Below, in pieces: positions 32,058 through 40,661 of a DNA stretch of 53,655 bases (its first letter is position 1; each line of letters begins with the position of its first letter). This DNA is from Enhygromyxa salina (GTDB lineage: Bacteria > Myxococcota_A > Polyangia > Nannocystales > Nannocystaceae). The notes under the pieces were generated by a model. The model worked only from the letters and a program-made list of their open reading frames with translations. It was not told the origin of the DNA and searched no databases. The position numbers were made by a program, and so were the translations under genes. The stretch covers positions 1-53,655 of the forward strand of contig NZ_PVNK01000156.1 in assembly GCF_002994615.1 (NCBI RefSeq). The letters are read 5' to 3'.

Positions 32058-32951
32058 TCAGGGGCGTACGCCGCGGATGCGGGGGCCGAAGCGGGGCGCG
32101 TGGACGCCCGCGGCCCACAACAGGTGGATCACGCGGAAGCGTTGGCCGCGGTAGGGCTCGAGCAGCTCGACCATGCGCGCGTCGTCGCCACGGGGCTCGC
32201 GGGCGAAAAACCACGAGATCATCGACGGCAGGACGTAGTCACCGAGCGGGACCGCGTCGTGGTGTTGGAGGCCGTGGCCCTGGACCATCGCCCGGGTCCA
32301 CGGGCCGACGCCGGGGAAGGCCTCGAGCCGGGCGGCGAAGGTCTCGTGTGGGAGCGAGGCCCAGCCGCGGATCCGATCGGCGCGCGCGGCCAGACCGAGC
32401 GCGGTCTTGGCTCGCTTGCGGTCGAGCCCGAAGCCGGCCAGATCCGCGCTCGTCAGCGTGCCCCACTGCGCGGCCGACAGGGGCAGGCGCAGGTCGAGGG
32501 GCCCGGGCGCGGGCGAGCCGTGGGCGCGCAGCATCTCGACCTGACTGGTGACCGCGTCGCGCCAGGCCACGCGCTGGCGGATCACGCACCCGACGAGGAG
32601 ATCGAACACGTCGAGGGTCCGACCACGACGCACGCCGGGCAGCCGACGCTGGACCCGACCAAGCTTGCCCTCGAAGGCTGGCGCTCGATCGTCGAGGCCG
32701 AGGTGGCGCGGGAGCTCGTCGAGCAGCCACCTCCGTCCGGGCCCCCAGGCCTCGGCCTCGACGGCGCCCGAGACGAGCGCGAGCCGAAAGCTCACCGCGC
32801 CGTCCGGGGTCCACTGCGCGCGCAACAATTCACCGGGGCTCGGCCGCCGCAGCGTTGGGTTGGCGCGGCCGAGGTCACCGAGCAGCAGCGTGTGGCCGAG
32901 ATCGAGGGGCCGATCGAGGGCGAGACGGCGGACGCTGCTCGGGCCGGTCAT
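32058..32951 (-). CDS. DNA-3-methyladenine glycosylase II (AlkA-like, HhH-GPD)
   Basis: This 297-residue base-excision glycosylase has an AlkA-N-like region (1-110), then a helical core. The helix-hairpin-helix is LEAFPGVGPWTRAMV (about 209-223), and Asp238 in PLGDYVLP is the catalytic residue of the HhH-GPD superfamily. It removes alkylated bases from DNA. No 4Fe-4S cysteines are seen. Start ATG 32949-32951 overlaps the stop of the carbamoyltransferase fusion gene as ATGA, so a repair gene is translationally coupled to an unrelated enzyme. Convergent with the FabH-like gene. Confidence 0.9.
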   Translation of the reverse strand: MTGPSSVRRLALDRPLDLGHTLLLGDLGRANPTLRRPSPGELLRAQWTPDGAVSFRLALVSGAVEAEAWGPGRRWLLDELPRHLGLDDRAPAFEGKLGRVQRRLPGVRRGRTLDVFDLLVGCVIRQRVAWRDAVTSQVEMLRAHGSPAPGPLDLRLPLSAAQWGTLTSADLAGFGLDRKRAKTALGLAARADRIRGWASLPHETFAARLEAFPGVGPWTRAMVQGHGLQHHDAVPLGDYVLPSMISWFFAREPRGDDARMVELLEPYRGQRFRVIHLLWAAGVHAPRFGPRIRGVRP

Positions 32952-35900
32952 CGCCTGCCGACGCGCCGGAGCTGCTCACGCCGAACGAGGCAGTCGCCGA
33001 GCACGATCGCGTCGGCGCCGAGACCGACGAAGCTGCGCATCGCCTCGACCGGGTTGCAGACGATCGCCTCGCCGCCGCGGTTGAAGCTCGTGTTGACGAC
33101 CATCGGCACGCCCGTGCGCTGCTCGAAGGCCGCGATCATCGCGTGGTAGCGCGGGTGGTGCTCGGCGTGGACGACCTGCGGGCGGGTGCTGCCGTCGGCG
33201 TGGACGACAACGGGGATCTGATCGCGCTTGTCGGGCCGCACGTCGACGGCGAACAACATGAACCGGCTGTCCCAGTCCTGGACGAACCACTGGCCCTGGC
33301 GCCCGGCGAGGACCGAGGACCCGAAGGGCCGCCACGCCTCCCGCGACTTCATGAGGTTGAGCCGGGCCTTGAGCGCCTCGTCGCGCGGATCGGCGATGAT
33401 GCTGCGCCCGCCGAGCGCCCGCGGCCCGAACTCCATCGGGCCCTGGAACCAACAGATGATCTTGCCAGCCGCGAGCAGCTCGGCCGTCTGCCCGCCGACG
33501 TCTCGCATCCGCGTAAAGGGCACGCGCATGCGCTCGAGCGCGCGGACGATCGCGTCGTCGGACCACGAGGGCCCGAGGTGGGTGTGGCCGAGGCCGAGGC
33601 GGGGGAGCTCACCGGTCAGCTCGCGGTGGCCGATGACCGCCGCACCGATCGCGGTCCCGGCGTCGTTGGCCCCGGGCGGGACGTACATGTCGGCCGGCGA
33701 AAAGCGATCGCGGAGGGTCCCGTTCATGCGGCAGTTGAGCGCGACCCCACCGCACAGCGCGAGCCTCTGGTCGCGCAGGTCGGCGCCCGCGTGGCGGGCG
33801 AGGTAGCCGCCGACCGTGGTCTCGAGCGCGAGCTGGATCGAGGCGGCGAGATCACGGTGCTCGTCGCGGATCGGCTCGTCGTAGGCCCGGGCGTAGCGCT
33901 CGAAGAGCTTCTCCGTCGCCCACTCCGAGAGCACCGGCTCGTGGTCGTGATTGAGTGACATGCACGCCGACAGATCGATCGTCGGCTCGCCGAGGGCCGC
34001 GAGCGCCATCGTCGAGCCCTGCCCGTGGCCGCCGAAGCCGAGCACGCGCGTGACCGTCTCGTAGACCCCGCCGAAGGAGCAGTCCGGCAGCCACGGGACC
34101 GCGTCGACGACCTCGAGCTCGTGCCCCTCGGCCCGCCAGATCGTCGCGGTCTCGTAGTCACCGCGGCCGTCGATCGAGAGGATCCAGGCGTCGTCGAAGT
34201 CCGAGAGCCCGTAGACGCAGGCCGCGTGCGACATGTGGTGGGGCACGTGCACGATGCCGTTCGCGCGCAGGACCGGCGGCGGGCGCCAGCCGCCACCGCC
34301 GACGAAGCTCTCGCGATAGCGAGCCGGGATCCCGTTGACCGCGACGAGGTCGACCTCGTCCATGGTCAGCCCCGCGGTGCGCAGGACCGCGTCGATCGCC
34401 CGCGGCGGCCACGACTCCTCGAGCCGGAGGCAGGCGTCCGAGGACAGCGAGGTCCCGGGCCGCTCGGGGTGCCTCCAGGTGTAGTGGCGATCTCGGGCGA
34501 GGCGCTCCTCCTCGACGGCGCTGACGAGCTCGCCGTCGACGAGCAGCGCGGCGGCGTGCTCCATCAGCGTGACCGTCGCGAGTCCGAGCACGACGCTGGG
34601 CTTGCGTCGGACGACCGCCGGGGCCCCGGCCGCCGCCGCCGTCCCGGGCCCCGAGCCGGCCGCGTCCGCGCGGGGGTCGAGGTCGGCGGGCGGCTCGACC
34701 AGCTTGCCGGTCAGCGCTCGCGGCCGCGCGCGCCGTCGGACCGAGCGCACGAGCTCGGCCTCACGCATCAGCAAGGGCCCGGGGATCCCGGCGTCGTCGT
34801 TCGTGAGGGGGCGCAGCGCACCGGTCTCGCAGCGCTCACAGCACAGCTGGCAGCGAATGCACGCGGCATCGTCGATGACCGGGCGCAGGGGCTCGCCGCG
34901 CAGCTCGATCGCGTTGGTCGGACAGATCCGCGCGCAGTCGCCAGCCCCGACGCAGCGCGCGTCATCGACCCACAGCGTGCGAAGATCCTCGAGCCCGGTC
35001 CGCCCCCGCGCGAGCGTCGGCCGCGAGTAGGGCTGGAGGTCGACGCCGTCCAGGAACGCGCTCGCTAGCTCGGGCGCGACCTCACCGGTCGCGAACAGGG
35101 CCTGCACGTGGCCGACCCGCGCCCGCTCGACCCCCGCGATCAACACGGGCTCGTGCTCGTCGTCGCCATCCAAGAGCGAGATCCAGCCCTCGGCCTCGAC
35201 CGAGCTCTCGGCGCTCGGATCGCCGACGGCCACGACCCCCTCGACCTCGCCGGTCCAAAACATCTCCGAGGCGCGCGCGCGCTCGCTTCGAAGCTCGACC
35301 GCGACCTCGCCCGCGACCCCCTCGACCTCCTCGCCGGTGCGGGCGTCGACCAGGCGGATCCGCTCGACGCCCGCCGCCCCGCCGGTCATGGCCTCGCGCC
35401 AGGCCGCGCGCCGGGCCTCGGACCCCGGCTCGCCGGCCCAGACCACGACCACGCGCCCGGCGTGGCCCCCACGCTCATCGATCACGCGCCGGCCGGGCAA
35501 CTCGACGCCCGGCTCCACGAAGGTGACGGCCTCCGCCGCGACGCCGAGCTCGATCGCCGCGAGGATCGTGGCCTCGGCCTCGGCTCGATCGCAACCAGGC
35601 ACGAGCGAGATCTTCATGGAGAAGGTGCCGTCGGGGCTGAAGCGGACCTGATACGCGAACACCGGGAGCGTGGTGAGCAAGTCGTGGAGGTCACCCGTCT
35701 GCAGATCGGGGCGCTCACTCGACCCGAGCGGCGTCGCGGACACGCCGAGCTCGAGGCCCGGTTGACCTGCGCGGCTGGCCTGCTCTCGGCCCCACACTGG
35801 CGCCGCGGCCATGGCACCGTCGGGGCCCGCGCGCCAAGCCTCGACCAGACCCCACTGCCCAGGCGCGATCCGTTCACCATTGCGACCGAGGACGCCGAGC

Positions 35901-36496
35901 GACTCGGCGGGGCGGATCCGAATCAGGAGCTCACCGCGCTTGGGGGCGATCGCCAGCCACCCACCATCCTTTGCGCGCAGGCCCTCACCGACGAGAGCCC
36001 CGAAGCGCTCGTGGAGCCGCGAAGCTGCGGCCGGCAACACCGGAAGCTGATCGACGACCAGCGCGCGCGCGTCGAGCTTGACGCCGTGGCGCTCGACCAG
36101 CCGCGCGAGCGCCCACAGCTGACCGGCGTCGCCCGTGACCACGAGCTCGCGGGTGCTCAGCTCGATCAGCAGCCGCGTGTCCTCGAGCGTCTCGAGCTCA
36201 CAGTCCAGCGCCAGCGGCTCGCCCCCGGGTCCGCACAGCGCCACGCTCGGCCCGGCGCCGAAGCTCAGCACGGTGACCTCAGCCTCGCGCTCCTGCAGCC
36301 CGAACGAGGCCAGCAGCTCTGTCCGAGCGAGGGCCACGCGCCACTGCGCGAGCTCGTTGGCGCCGTCGAGCGCGGGTGTGGGCGCAGCCCCCGCGGACGC
36401 CGGGTCTGCGAGCGCGAGCGCGTGAGCCTCGAGCTGCGCGCGACCGGGCAGCGCCGAGATCTTCGCCGACGTCGAGAACCTCTCCACCCAGCTCAT
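32948..36496 (-). CDS. Adenylation-like / ferredoxin / NodU-type carbamoyltransferase fusion
   Basis: A 1182-residue fusion. Residues 1 to about 250 resemble a degenerate PaaK/adenylate-forming domain (GQWGLVEAW near its end), but the nucleotide motifs are not evident. A middle region of unknown type follows. Residues about 505-560 are a two-cluster ferredoxin: the second cluster is complete (CIRCQLCCERC), while the first reads CVGAGDCARICP, with Ala where the second Cys belongs. Residues about 635-1175 are a NodU/CmcH carbamoyltransferase with HHMSHA for metal binding and VNTSFNRGGEAIV. Such enzymes move carbamoyl to a hydroxyl group using ATP. ATG 36494-36496 is chosen with AGGA about 10 nt upstream. 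Divergent from a radical SAM gene 99 bp away. Confidence 0.85.
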   Translation of the reverse strand: MSWVERFSTSAKISALPGRAQLEAHALALADPASAGAAPTPALDGANELAQWRVALARTELLASFGLQEREAEVTVLSFGAGPSVALCGPGGEPLALDCELETLEDTRLLIELSTRELVVTGDAGQLWALARLVERHGVKLDARALVVDQLPVLPAAASRLHERFGALVGEGLRAKDGGWLAIAPKRGELLIRIRPAESLGVLGRNGERIAPGQWGLVEAWRAGPDGAMAAAPVWGREQASRAGQPGLELGVSATPLGSSERPDLQTGDLHDLLTTLPVFAYQVRFSPDGTFSMKISLVPGCDRAEAEATILAAIELGVAAEAVTFVEPGVELPGRRVIDERGGHAGRVVVVWAGEPGSEARRAAWREAMTGGAAGVERIRLVDARTGEEVEGVAGEVAVELRSERARASEMFWTGEVEGVVAVGDPSAESSVEAEGWISLLDGDDEHEPVLIAGVERARVGHVQALFATGEVAPELASAFLDGVDLQPYSRPTLARGRTGLEDLRTLWVDDARCVGAGDCARICPTNAIELRGEPLRPVIDDAACIRCQLCCERCETGALRPLTNDDAGIPGPLLMREAELVRSVRRRARPRALTGKLVEPPADLDPRADAAGSGPGTAAAAGAPAVVRRKPSVVLGLATVTLMEHAAALLVDGELVSAVEEERLARDRHYTWRHPERPGTSLSSDACLRLEESWPPRAIDAVLRTAGLTMDEVDLVAVNGIPARYRESFVGGGGWRPPPVLRANGIVHVPHHMSHAACVYGLSDFDDAWILSIDGRGDYETATIWRAEGHELEVVDAVPWLPDCSFGGVYETVTRVLGFGGHGQGSTMALAALGEPTIDLSACMSLNHDHEPVLSEWATEKLFERYARAYDEPIRDEHRDLAASIQLALETTVGGYLARHAGADLRDQRLALCGGVALNCRMNGTLRDRFSPADMYVPPGANDAGTAIGAAVIGHRELTGELPRLGLGHTHLGPSWSDDAIVRALERMRVPFTRMRDVGGQTAELLAAGKIICWFQGPMEFGPRALGGRSIIADPRDEALKARLNLMKSREAWRPFGSSVLAGRQGQWFVQDWDSRFMLFAVDVRPDKRDQIPVVVHADGSTRPQVVHAEHHPRYHAMIAAFEQRTGVPMVVNTSFNRGGEAIVCNPVEAMRSFVGLGADAIVLGDCLVRREQLRRVGRR

Positions 36497-36595
36497 GAGA
36501 GAAGTTCCTGCCTCGACCTGGGTGCCCACCGCATCTGGGTTGGGACCATAACACCGGGGTTTGACCAAGGTCCCCGACAACATCAGGATGTCACG

Positions 36596-37510
36596 GTGGC
36601 CCGCGTGATGCTGCGCTTGACGACCCAGTGCAACAGCGCCTGCACGCACTGCACCGTCGCCGACGTCGAGGCCCACGAAGCACGCGACGCCAGGCAAGCG
36701 CTCGGCGAGATCGTCGAAGCCCGCAAGCGCGGCTGTGATGAGCTCGTGATCATGCGCGGTGAGCCGACCCTGCGCCCGGAGCTGGCCAAGCTCGCCCAGG
36801 CCGCCCGTCGGATCGGCTACCGGCTCGTGCAGATCCAGACCAACGGTCGACTGCTGTGCTACCCCGACTACCTCGACCGCCTCGTGCGCGCCGGCGTCGA
36901 CTTCTTCGAGGTCTCCCTGTTCGGCGCGCGCGCCTCGACCCACGACGCGATCTCGGCCGACGAGGGCGCCTTCGATCAGACCGTCGCCGGCCTCCGGCTC
37001 CTGGCCGCGCGGCCGCAGCTCGGCCACCTCGTCACGATCGCGGTCCTCGCCGCCAACCTCGACGAGCTCGTTGCGATGGTCGAGCTCGTCGCCGAGCTCG
37101 GGCTCGCGCGGGTTCAGCTCAATTTCACCCGCCCCGTGCGCGTGGACGGGCGCTGGCGGACCGAGGTCCTCGCGCGCCTCGACGACGCCGGCCCCGCGAT
37201 TCGCGCCGCACTGCGCCGCGCCCGCGCCCTCGGCCTCGCCGCCTCGACCGAGGCCGTCCCGCTGTGTCAGCTCGATCCCGAAGACCGCGCCGCCGCCGAG
37301 ACCGCCCGTGACTTCGTCGACGTGCAGGTCGTCGATCTCCACCGCCGCCACGCGAGCTTCGCCGATCACCACCGCCAGGTCCGCCCACACGCCCCGCAGT
37401 GCGCCGAGTGTGCCCTCGCCCAAGTCTGCCCAACGACCTGGGCCGCCTACCAGGAGCTGTTCGGCACCAACGAGCTCCGAGCGCTCAACAGCGCCGACGG
37501 ATTCCTTTAG
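36596..37510 (+). CDS. Radical SAM protein with C-terminal Cys cluster
   Basis: This 304-residue protein has TTQCNSACTHC at the start (Cys12, Cys16, Cys19, the CxxxCxxC cluster) and MRGEPTLRPEL in place of the usual GGEP motif. The C-terminal segment CAECALAQVCPTTW may hold an auxiliary cluster, as in SPASM/twitch proteins. Start GTG 36596-36598 is preceded by AGGA at good spacing; ATG 36608 is an alternative. It is divergent from the carbamoyltransferase-ferredoxin fusion, which could be its electron source or partner (inference). Its last codon and TAG stop lie inside the first unit of the repeat block that follows. Substrate unknown; no precursor peptide is seen. Confidence 0.87.
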   Translation: MARVMLRLTTQCNSACTHCTVADVEAHEARDARQALGEIVEARKRGCDELVIMRGEPTLRPELAKLAQAARRIGYRLVQIQTNGRLLCYPDYLDRLVRAGVDFFEVSLFGARASTHDAISADEGAFDQTVAGLRLLAARPQLGHLVTIAVLAANLDELVAMVELVAELGLARVQLNFTRPVRVDGRWRTEVLARLDDAGPAIRAALRRARALGLAASTEAVPLCQLDPEDRAAAETARDFVDVQVVDLHRRHASFADHHRQVRPHAPQCAECALAQVCPTTWAAYQELFGTNELRALNSADGFL

Positions 37511-37747
37511 ACCCCGGCTCCTTTAGACCCCCCCGACCATCTGCGACTCTGCCACGCACGGCGGGTTCCTTTAGACCCCCCCGACCATCTGCGACTCTGC
37601 CACGCACGGCCGCAAGCGGCCGGTCGCTCGGTCGCTGCGCTCCCTCCCTCGGTGGGCTGGTATGAGCTTCGCCGTGGTCTCCGTGGCCCCCTAAAGGGGG
37701 CTCCTTTAGCGCCCCCAAGCGTCTGCAACTTTGCCATGCATGGCCGC
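37504..37747 (-). repeat. Left end of a repeat-built element (CCTTTAGACCCC units)
   Basis: The unit CCTTTAGACCCCCCCGACCA plus CTGCGACTCTGCCACGCACG starts at 37520 and 37568 (48 bp apart). A partial copy at 37504 overlaps the radical SAM stop, and a diverged copy starts at 37703. Between them is GTGGCCCCCTAAAGGGGGCTC (37683-37703), shared with 20741-20761. Bases 37573-37659 are the approximate reverse complement of 38311-38380. Nothing coding is recognised in 37511-38423. Confidence 0.75.
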
Positions 37748-37910
37748 CGAGATGCCCCCCAGCGCTTCGGAGCGGGGTCACCCCCCGCAATGAGCAGAGC
37801 GCAAGAAAGGCTGGAGGTGGTCCGAGTTCGGGGTATCGCCGTACGAAAAGCACCTTCGACGCCCACCCGACCGACATGGCGATGTCGCACCAAGAGCCTT
37901 CCGCACCCCA

Positions 37911-38244
37911 GATGGAGAGGCGACGCCCCGAACTCGGACCTCCTCCAGCCTTGCGCGGACCCCAACGGCCAAGACTCAGCCTCATCAACGAACGATGGAG
38001 ACGCGACGCCCCGAACTCGGACCTCCTCCAGCCATGCGCGGATCCCCAACGGCCAAGACTCAGCCTCATCAACGAACGATGGAGACGCGACGCCCCGAAC
38101 TCGGACCTCCTCCAGCCATGCGCGGACCCCAACGGCCAAGTCTCAGCCTCATCAACGAACGATGGAGACGCGACGCCCCGAACTCGGACCTCCTCCAACC
38201 ATGCGCGGATCCCCAACGGCCAAGACTCAGCCTCATCGACGAAC
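37911..38244. repeat. Tandem array, four units of 83/84 bp
   Basis: Units run from GATGGAGACGCGACGCCCCG through ACTCGGACCTCCTCCAGCC and CCCAACGGCCAAG to CTCATCAACGAAC. The CGACGCCCCG segment occurs at 37921, 38004, 38088 and 38171, so periods are 83, 84 and 83. An inverted piece of the unit (GGTGGTCCGAGTTCGGGG) lies at about 37815-37832. Because one period is not a multiple of three, the frames that stay open through the array are not conserved. I treat it as non-coding. Confidence 0.85.
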
Positions 38245-38267
38245 CTCCTCCGCGCGTCGCCCGCCCC

Positions 38268-38380
38268 ATGGACACAGAAAACTGCGTTGGACCCCCTCGA
38301 GGGGTCCACGCAGCCCACCGAGCGAGGGAGCGCAGCGACCGGCCCTGCGTGGCAAAGTCGCAGACGGTCGTGGGGGTCGA
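38268..38380 (+). repeat. Right end of the repeat-built element, inverted to the left end
   Basis: Bases 38311-38380 (CAGCCCACCGAGCGAGGGAG to GTGGGGGTC) are the approximate reverse complement of 37573-37659. The preceding GGACCCC-CTCGA-GGGGTCC hairpin and TGGACACAG...ACTGCGTT segment match, inverted, the 20735-20790 region. It ends about 43 bp before the start of the next radical SAM gene. Confidence 0.7.
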
Positions 38381-38423
38381 ATGATCTTCTTGCTAGCATC
38401 GCCCGACCGCCGCGTCCTTCACC

Positions 38424-40073
38424 ATGGAACCCACCGAGCGCTTCGAGATCCAGCTCAGCCACGTCTGCAACAACCGCTGCGTCTTTTGCGTGAGCGGGCA
38501 GATGACCGAGCTCCGCATGGCCAAGCCGACGCCGCTGCCGGAGGTCAAGGCCAAGTTCGACGAGGCCGCCGCTCGCGGGATCACCAAGGTCACGATCATG
38601 GGCGGCGAGCCGACGATCCACCCGACCTTCTTCCCGACCGTCGAGTACGCGCTCGAGCTCGGGTTCTCGACGATCGTGATCTTCACCAACGGCGTGCGCC
38701 TCGACAAGCAGGCGTTCATCGATCGGATCATGGCCCTGGGTAAGGACAAGCTCCAGTGGCGGATCAGCATCCAGGGCTGGGATCGCGAGACCCACGACTT
38801 CACAACCAAAAAGCCCGGCGCCTTCGACCGGATCATCGCCGGGCTCGAGACCCTGACCGAGCTCGGCCAGTTCATCTCCTGCAACATGTGCGTGGTCGAG
38901 CAAAATTACCGCTCGCTCGCCAAGCTGCCGGACATGGTCACCAAGTACCCGATCCGCCAGGTCCACCTCGACATGGTCCGGCCGCGGGACTCGGGCGTGC
39001 GAACCGAGGACTACCTCGACGGGATCATGCCCGACTACGCCGACCTCGGCCGGGTCATGCGCCAGATGTTCGAGGGCCTGGCCGCGAAGGCGCCGGGCTT
39101 CGACATCAACATCGGCAACCTGCCCTTTTGCCAGCTGCCCGACTGGGCCCACCGCATCCACCACGGCGGCAACAAGACCTACACGGTCTCGGCCGAGGGC
39201 CCCGGCAAGCTCTCGGTCGTGGCCTGGGACAAGTACGAGGACAAGCGCAGCGACAAGCTCAAGCTCGACTCGTGCGGCTCGTGCGTGTTCGAGCGCCGCT
39301 GCGACGGCTTCTTTGGCCTCTACGCCAAGCGCCGCGGGACCGAGCAATTCACGCCCGTGAGCCGCGAGAAGCTGCGCCGCAGCGACCCCGAGCAGCGCAC
39401 CTTCATCCATCAGATCGACGCCGCGCTCGTGGCCATGGTCCGCGAGCGCTTCGGCGGCTGGCACCTGCACAGCGCCGACGACAGCGAGTTCGATCGCTGG
39501 GCGCGGCAGACCTGGGCTCACGAGGACGGCGGGCGGGCCAAGCTGCTGTTCTTGCCCCGCGACGCCGAAGGTGGCGGGGACGCCGAGCACCGCGACTTCG
39601 TGGTCCGCGTGGACTCGTGGACCAAGGCCGACGAGGGCCAGATCCTCGCGCTGCTCGGCGGCGTCGTCGAGCGCATGGCCGGGGTCTTGGGCGGCGAGCT
39701 CCGAGCCAGGCCGAGCCGCGAGCGCTTCGCCCGGCGCCGCGGGCTGCCCGAAGACGAGCAGGGCATCGCGCCGATGATCCGGGCCGGGCTCCACCGCATC
39801 GCCGCGCACCGGACCGAGCACGGCTCGATCCTCGGCTGGCAGATCGACAGCAGCGTCGGGCGTGGCGAAGGCGCGAGCGTGGTCTTCGCCGGTCCCCGGG
39901 GCGCGCGCGCCAAGCTCCACCTGTCGCGCTCAGCCGAGGGCAAGGTCTCGGGCAAGTGGGAGTTTGGTCGCGGCAACGAGCAGGCCAAGCGGCAGCTCGC
40001 GCTCGCCGTCACCCAGCTGCTGCGTCCGAGCTCGCAGCGCCCGGCCGCCGCGACCCGCTCGCCAGCCCGGTAG
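38424..40073 (+). CDS. Radical SAM protein with long C-terminal extension
   Basis: This 549-residue protein has SHVCNNRCVFC (Cys15, Cys19, Cys22) and MGGEPTIHP, both classical radical SAM motifs. A Cys group (CGSCVFERRC, near 283-292) could bind an auxiliary cluster as in SPASM proteins. Residues about 330-540 form an extension I do not recognise, with two or three alpha/beta segments. Start ATG 38424-38426. First gene of a tightly packed operon ending at 45713; the next gene starts 9 bp after its stop. Reaction and substrate unknown. Peptide or lipid modification is possible, but no precursor peptide is visible nearby. Confidence 0.87.
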   Translation: MEPTERFEIQLSHVCNNRCVFCVSGQMTELRMAKPTPLPEVKAKFDEAAARGITKVTIMGGEPTIHPTFFPTVEYALELGFSTIVIFTNGVRLDKQAFIDRIMALGKDKLQWRISIQGWDRETHDFTTKKPGAFDRIIAGLETLTELGQFISCNMCVVEQNYRSLAKLPDMVTKYPIRQVHLDMVRPRDSGVRTEDYLDGIMPDYADLGRVMRQMFEGLAAKAPGFDINIGNLPFCQLPDWAHRIHHGGNKTYTVSAEGPGKLSVVAWDKYEDKRSDKLKLDSCGSCVFERRCDGFFGLYAKRRGTEQFTPVSREKLRRSDPEQRTFIHQIDAALVAMVRERFGGWHLHSADDSEFDRWARQTWAHEDGGRAKLLFLPRDAEGGGDAEHRDFVVRVDSWTKADEGQILALLGGVVERMAGVLGGELRARPSRERFARRRGLPEDEQGIAPMIRAGLHRIAAHRTEHGSILGWQIDSSVGRGEGASVVFAGPRGARAKLHLSRSAEGKVSGKWEFGRGNEQAKRQLALAVTQLLRPSSQRPAAATRSPAR

Positions 40074-40082
40074 GAGCGACCC

Positions 40083-40661
40083 GTGGTCGCATCGGCCGAT
40101 GACGGAGCCCCCCGCCCCCGGATCCGCGATCGCATCGCGGTCGCGGGCTTCCTGATCCTGTTTTTGATCCCGATGTTCGCCCGCTCGACGGTCGCCCAGC
40201 GGCCGCTGCCCGGGGCCCCGGAGCTGCTGACCAAGCTCCACAACATCGCGTGCCTGTTCACCCACAAGCCGAGCGCCTGGGGCAGCTACTACGTCCAGGT
40301 TCGCTACCCCGAGCGACCGAGCTGGGAGACCCTCGACCAGGCCGAGCTGTTTCCGCTTCAGCCCTTCGGCCGACGCACGCGCATGCATCGGCTGCTGGTC
40401 GCCTGGCGCGGCAAGCCGAGCCCCAAGACCGAGGACATGGCCCGCTGGATCGTCGAGCGCCACGCGTCCTTGCACCCCGAGCTGCCCCTGCCCGAGGCCG
40501 TCCGCTTGACCCGCGCGTGGATGATCCCGAGCCGCGATGATCCGCCCGAGCAGGGCTGGCGCCACCCGACCTGGCTCGAGGTCCCGCCCAAGCGCCGCCG
40601 GGTGATCGCGGTCTACCTCGTCGAAGATCTGCTCGAGCACCGAGCGCAGGAGGCCGAGTGA
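40083..40661 (+). CDS. Hypothetical protein, single membrane segment, paired with HTTM gene
   Basis: This 192-residue protein has one N-terminal membrane helix (about 17-33, IAVAGFLILFLIPMFA) and then a soluble, basic domain with several Trp and Pro (WGSYYVQVRYPERPSWETL). I do not recognise the domain. Start GTG 40083-40085, 9 bp after the radical SAM gene. Its stop overlaps the HTTM gene start as GTGA, so the two proteins are probably made together and may interact in the membrane (inference). Confidence 0.8.
   Translation: MVASADDGAPRPRIRDRIAVAGFLILFLIPMFARSTVAQRPLPGAPELLTKLHNIACLFTHKPSAWGSYYVQVRYPERPSWETLDQAELFPLQPFGRRTRMHRLLVAWRGKPSPKTEDMARWIVERHASLHPELPLPEAVRLTRAWMIPSRDDPPEQGWRHPTWLEVPPKRRRVIAVYLVEDLLEHRAQEAE

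Noticed and set aside
36497..36595. Divergent promoter pair between the carbamoyltransferase fusion and radical SAM genes
   Set aside because: A promoter must exist there, but only an isolated TTGACC is visible and no convincing box pair could be defined.
37911..38244. CRISPR array
   Set aside because: Units are contiguous 83/84-bp repeats with no unique spacers, and no cas genes are present.
37485..39920. Long minus-strand frame with repeated VDEAESWPLG peptides
   Set aside because: It passes through the 83/84-bp array and then antisense to a clear radical SAM gene. The array periods do not keep one frame.
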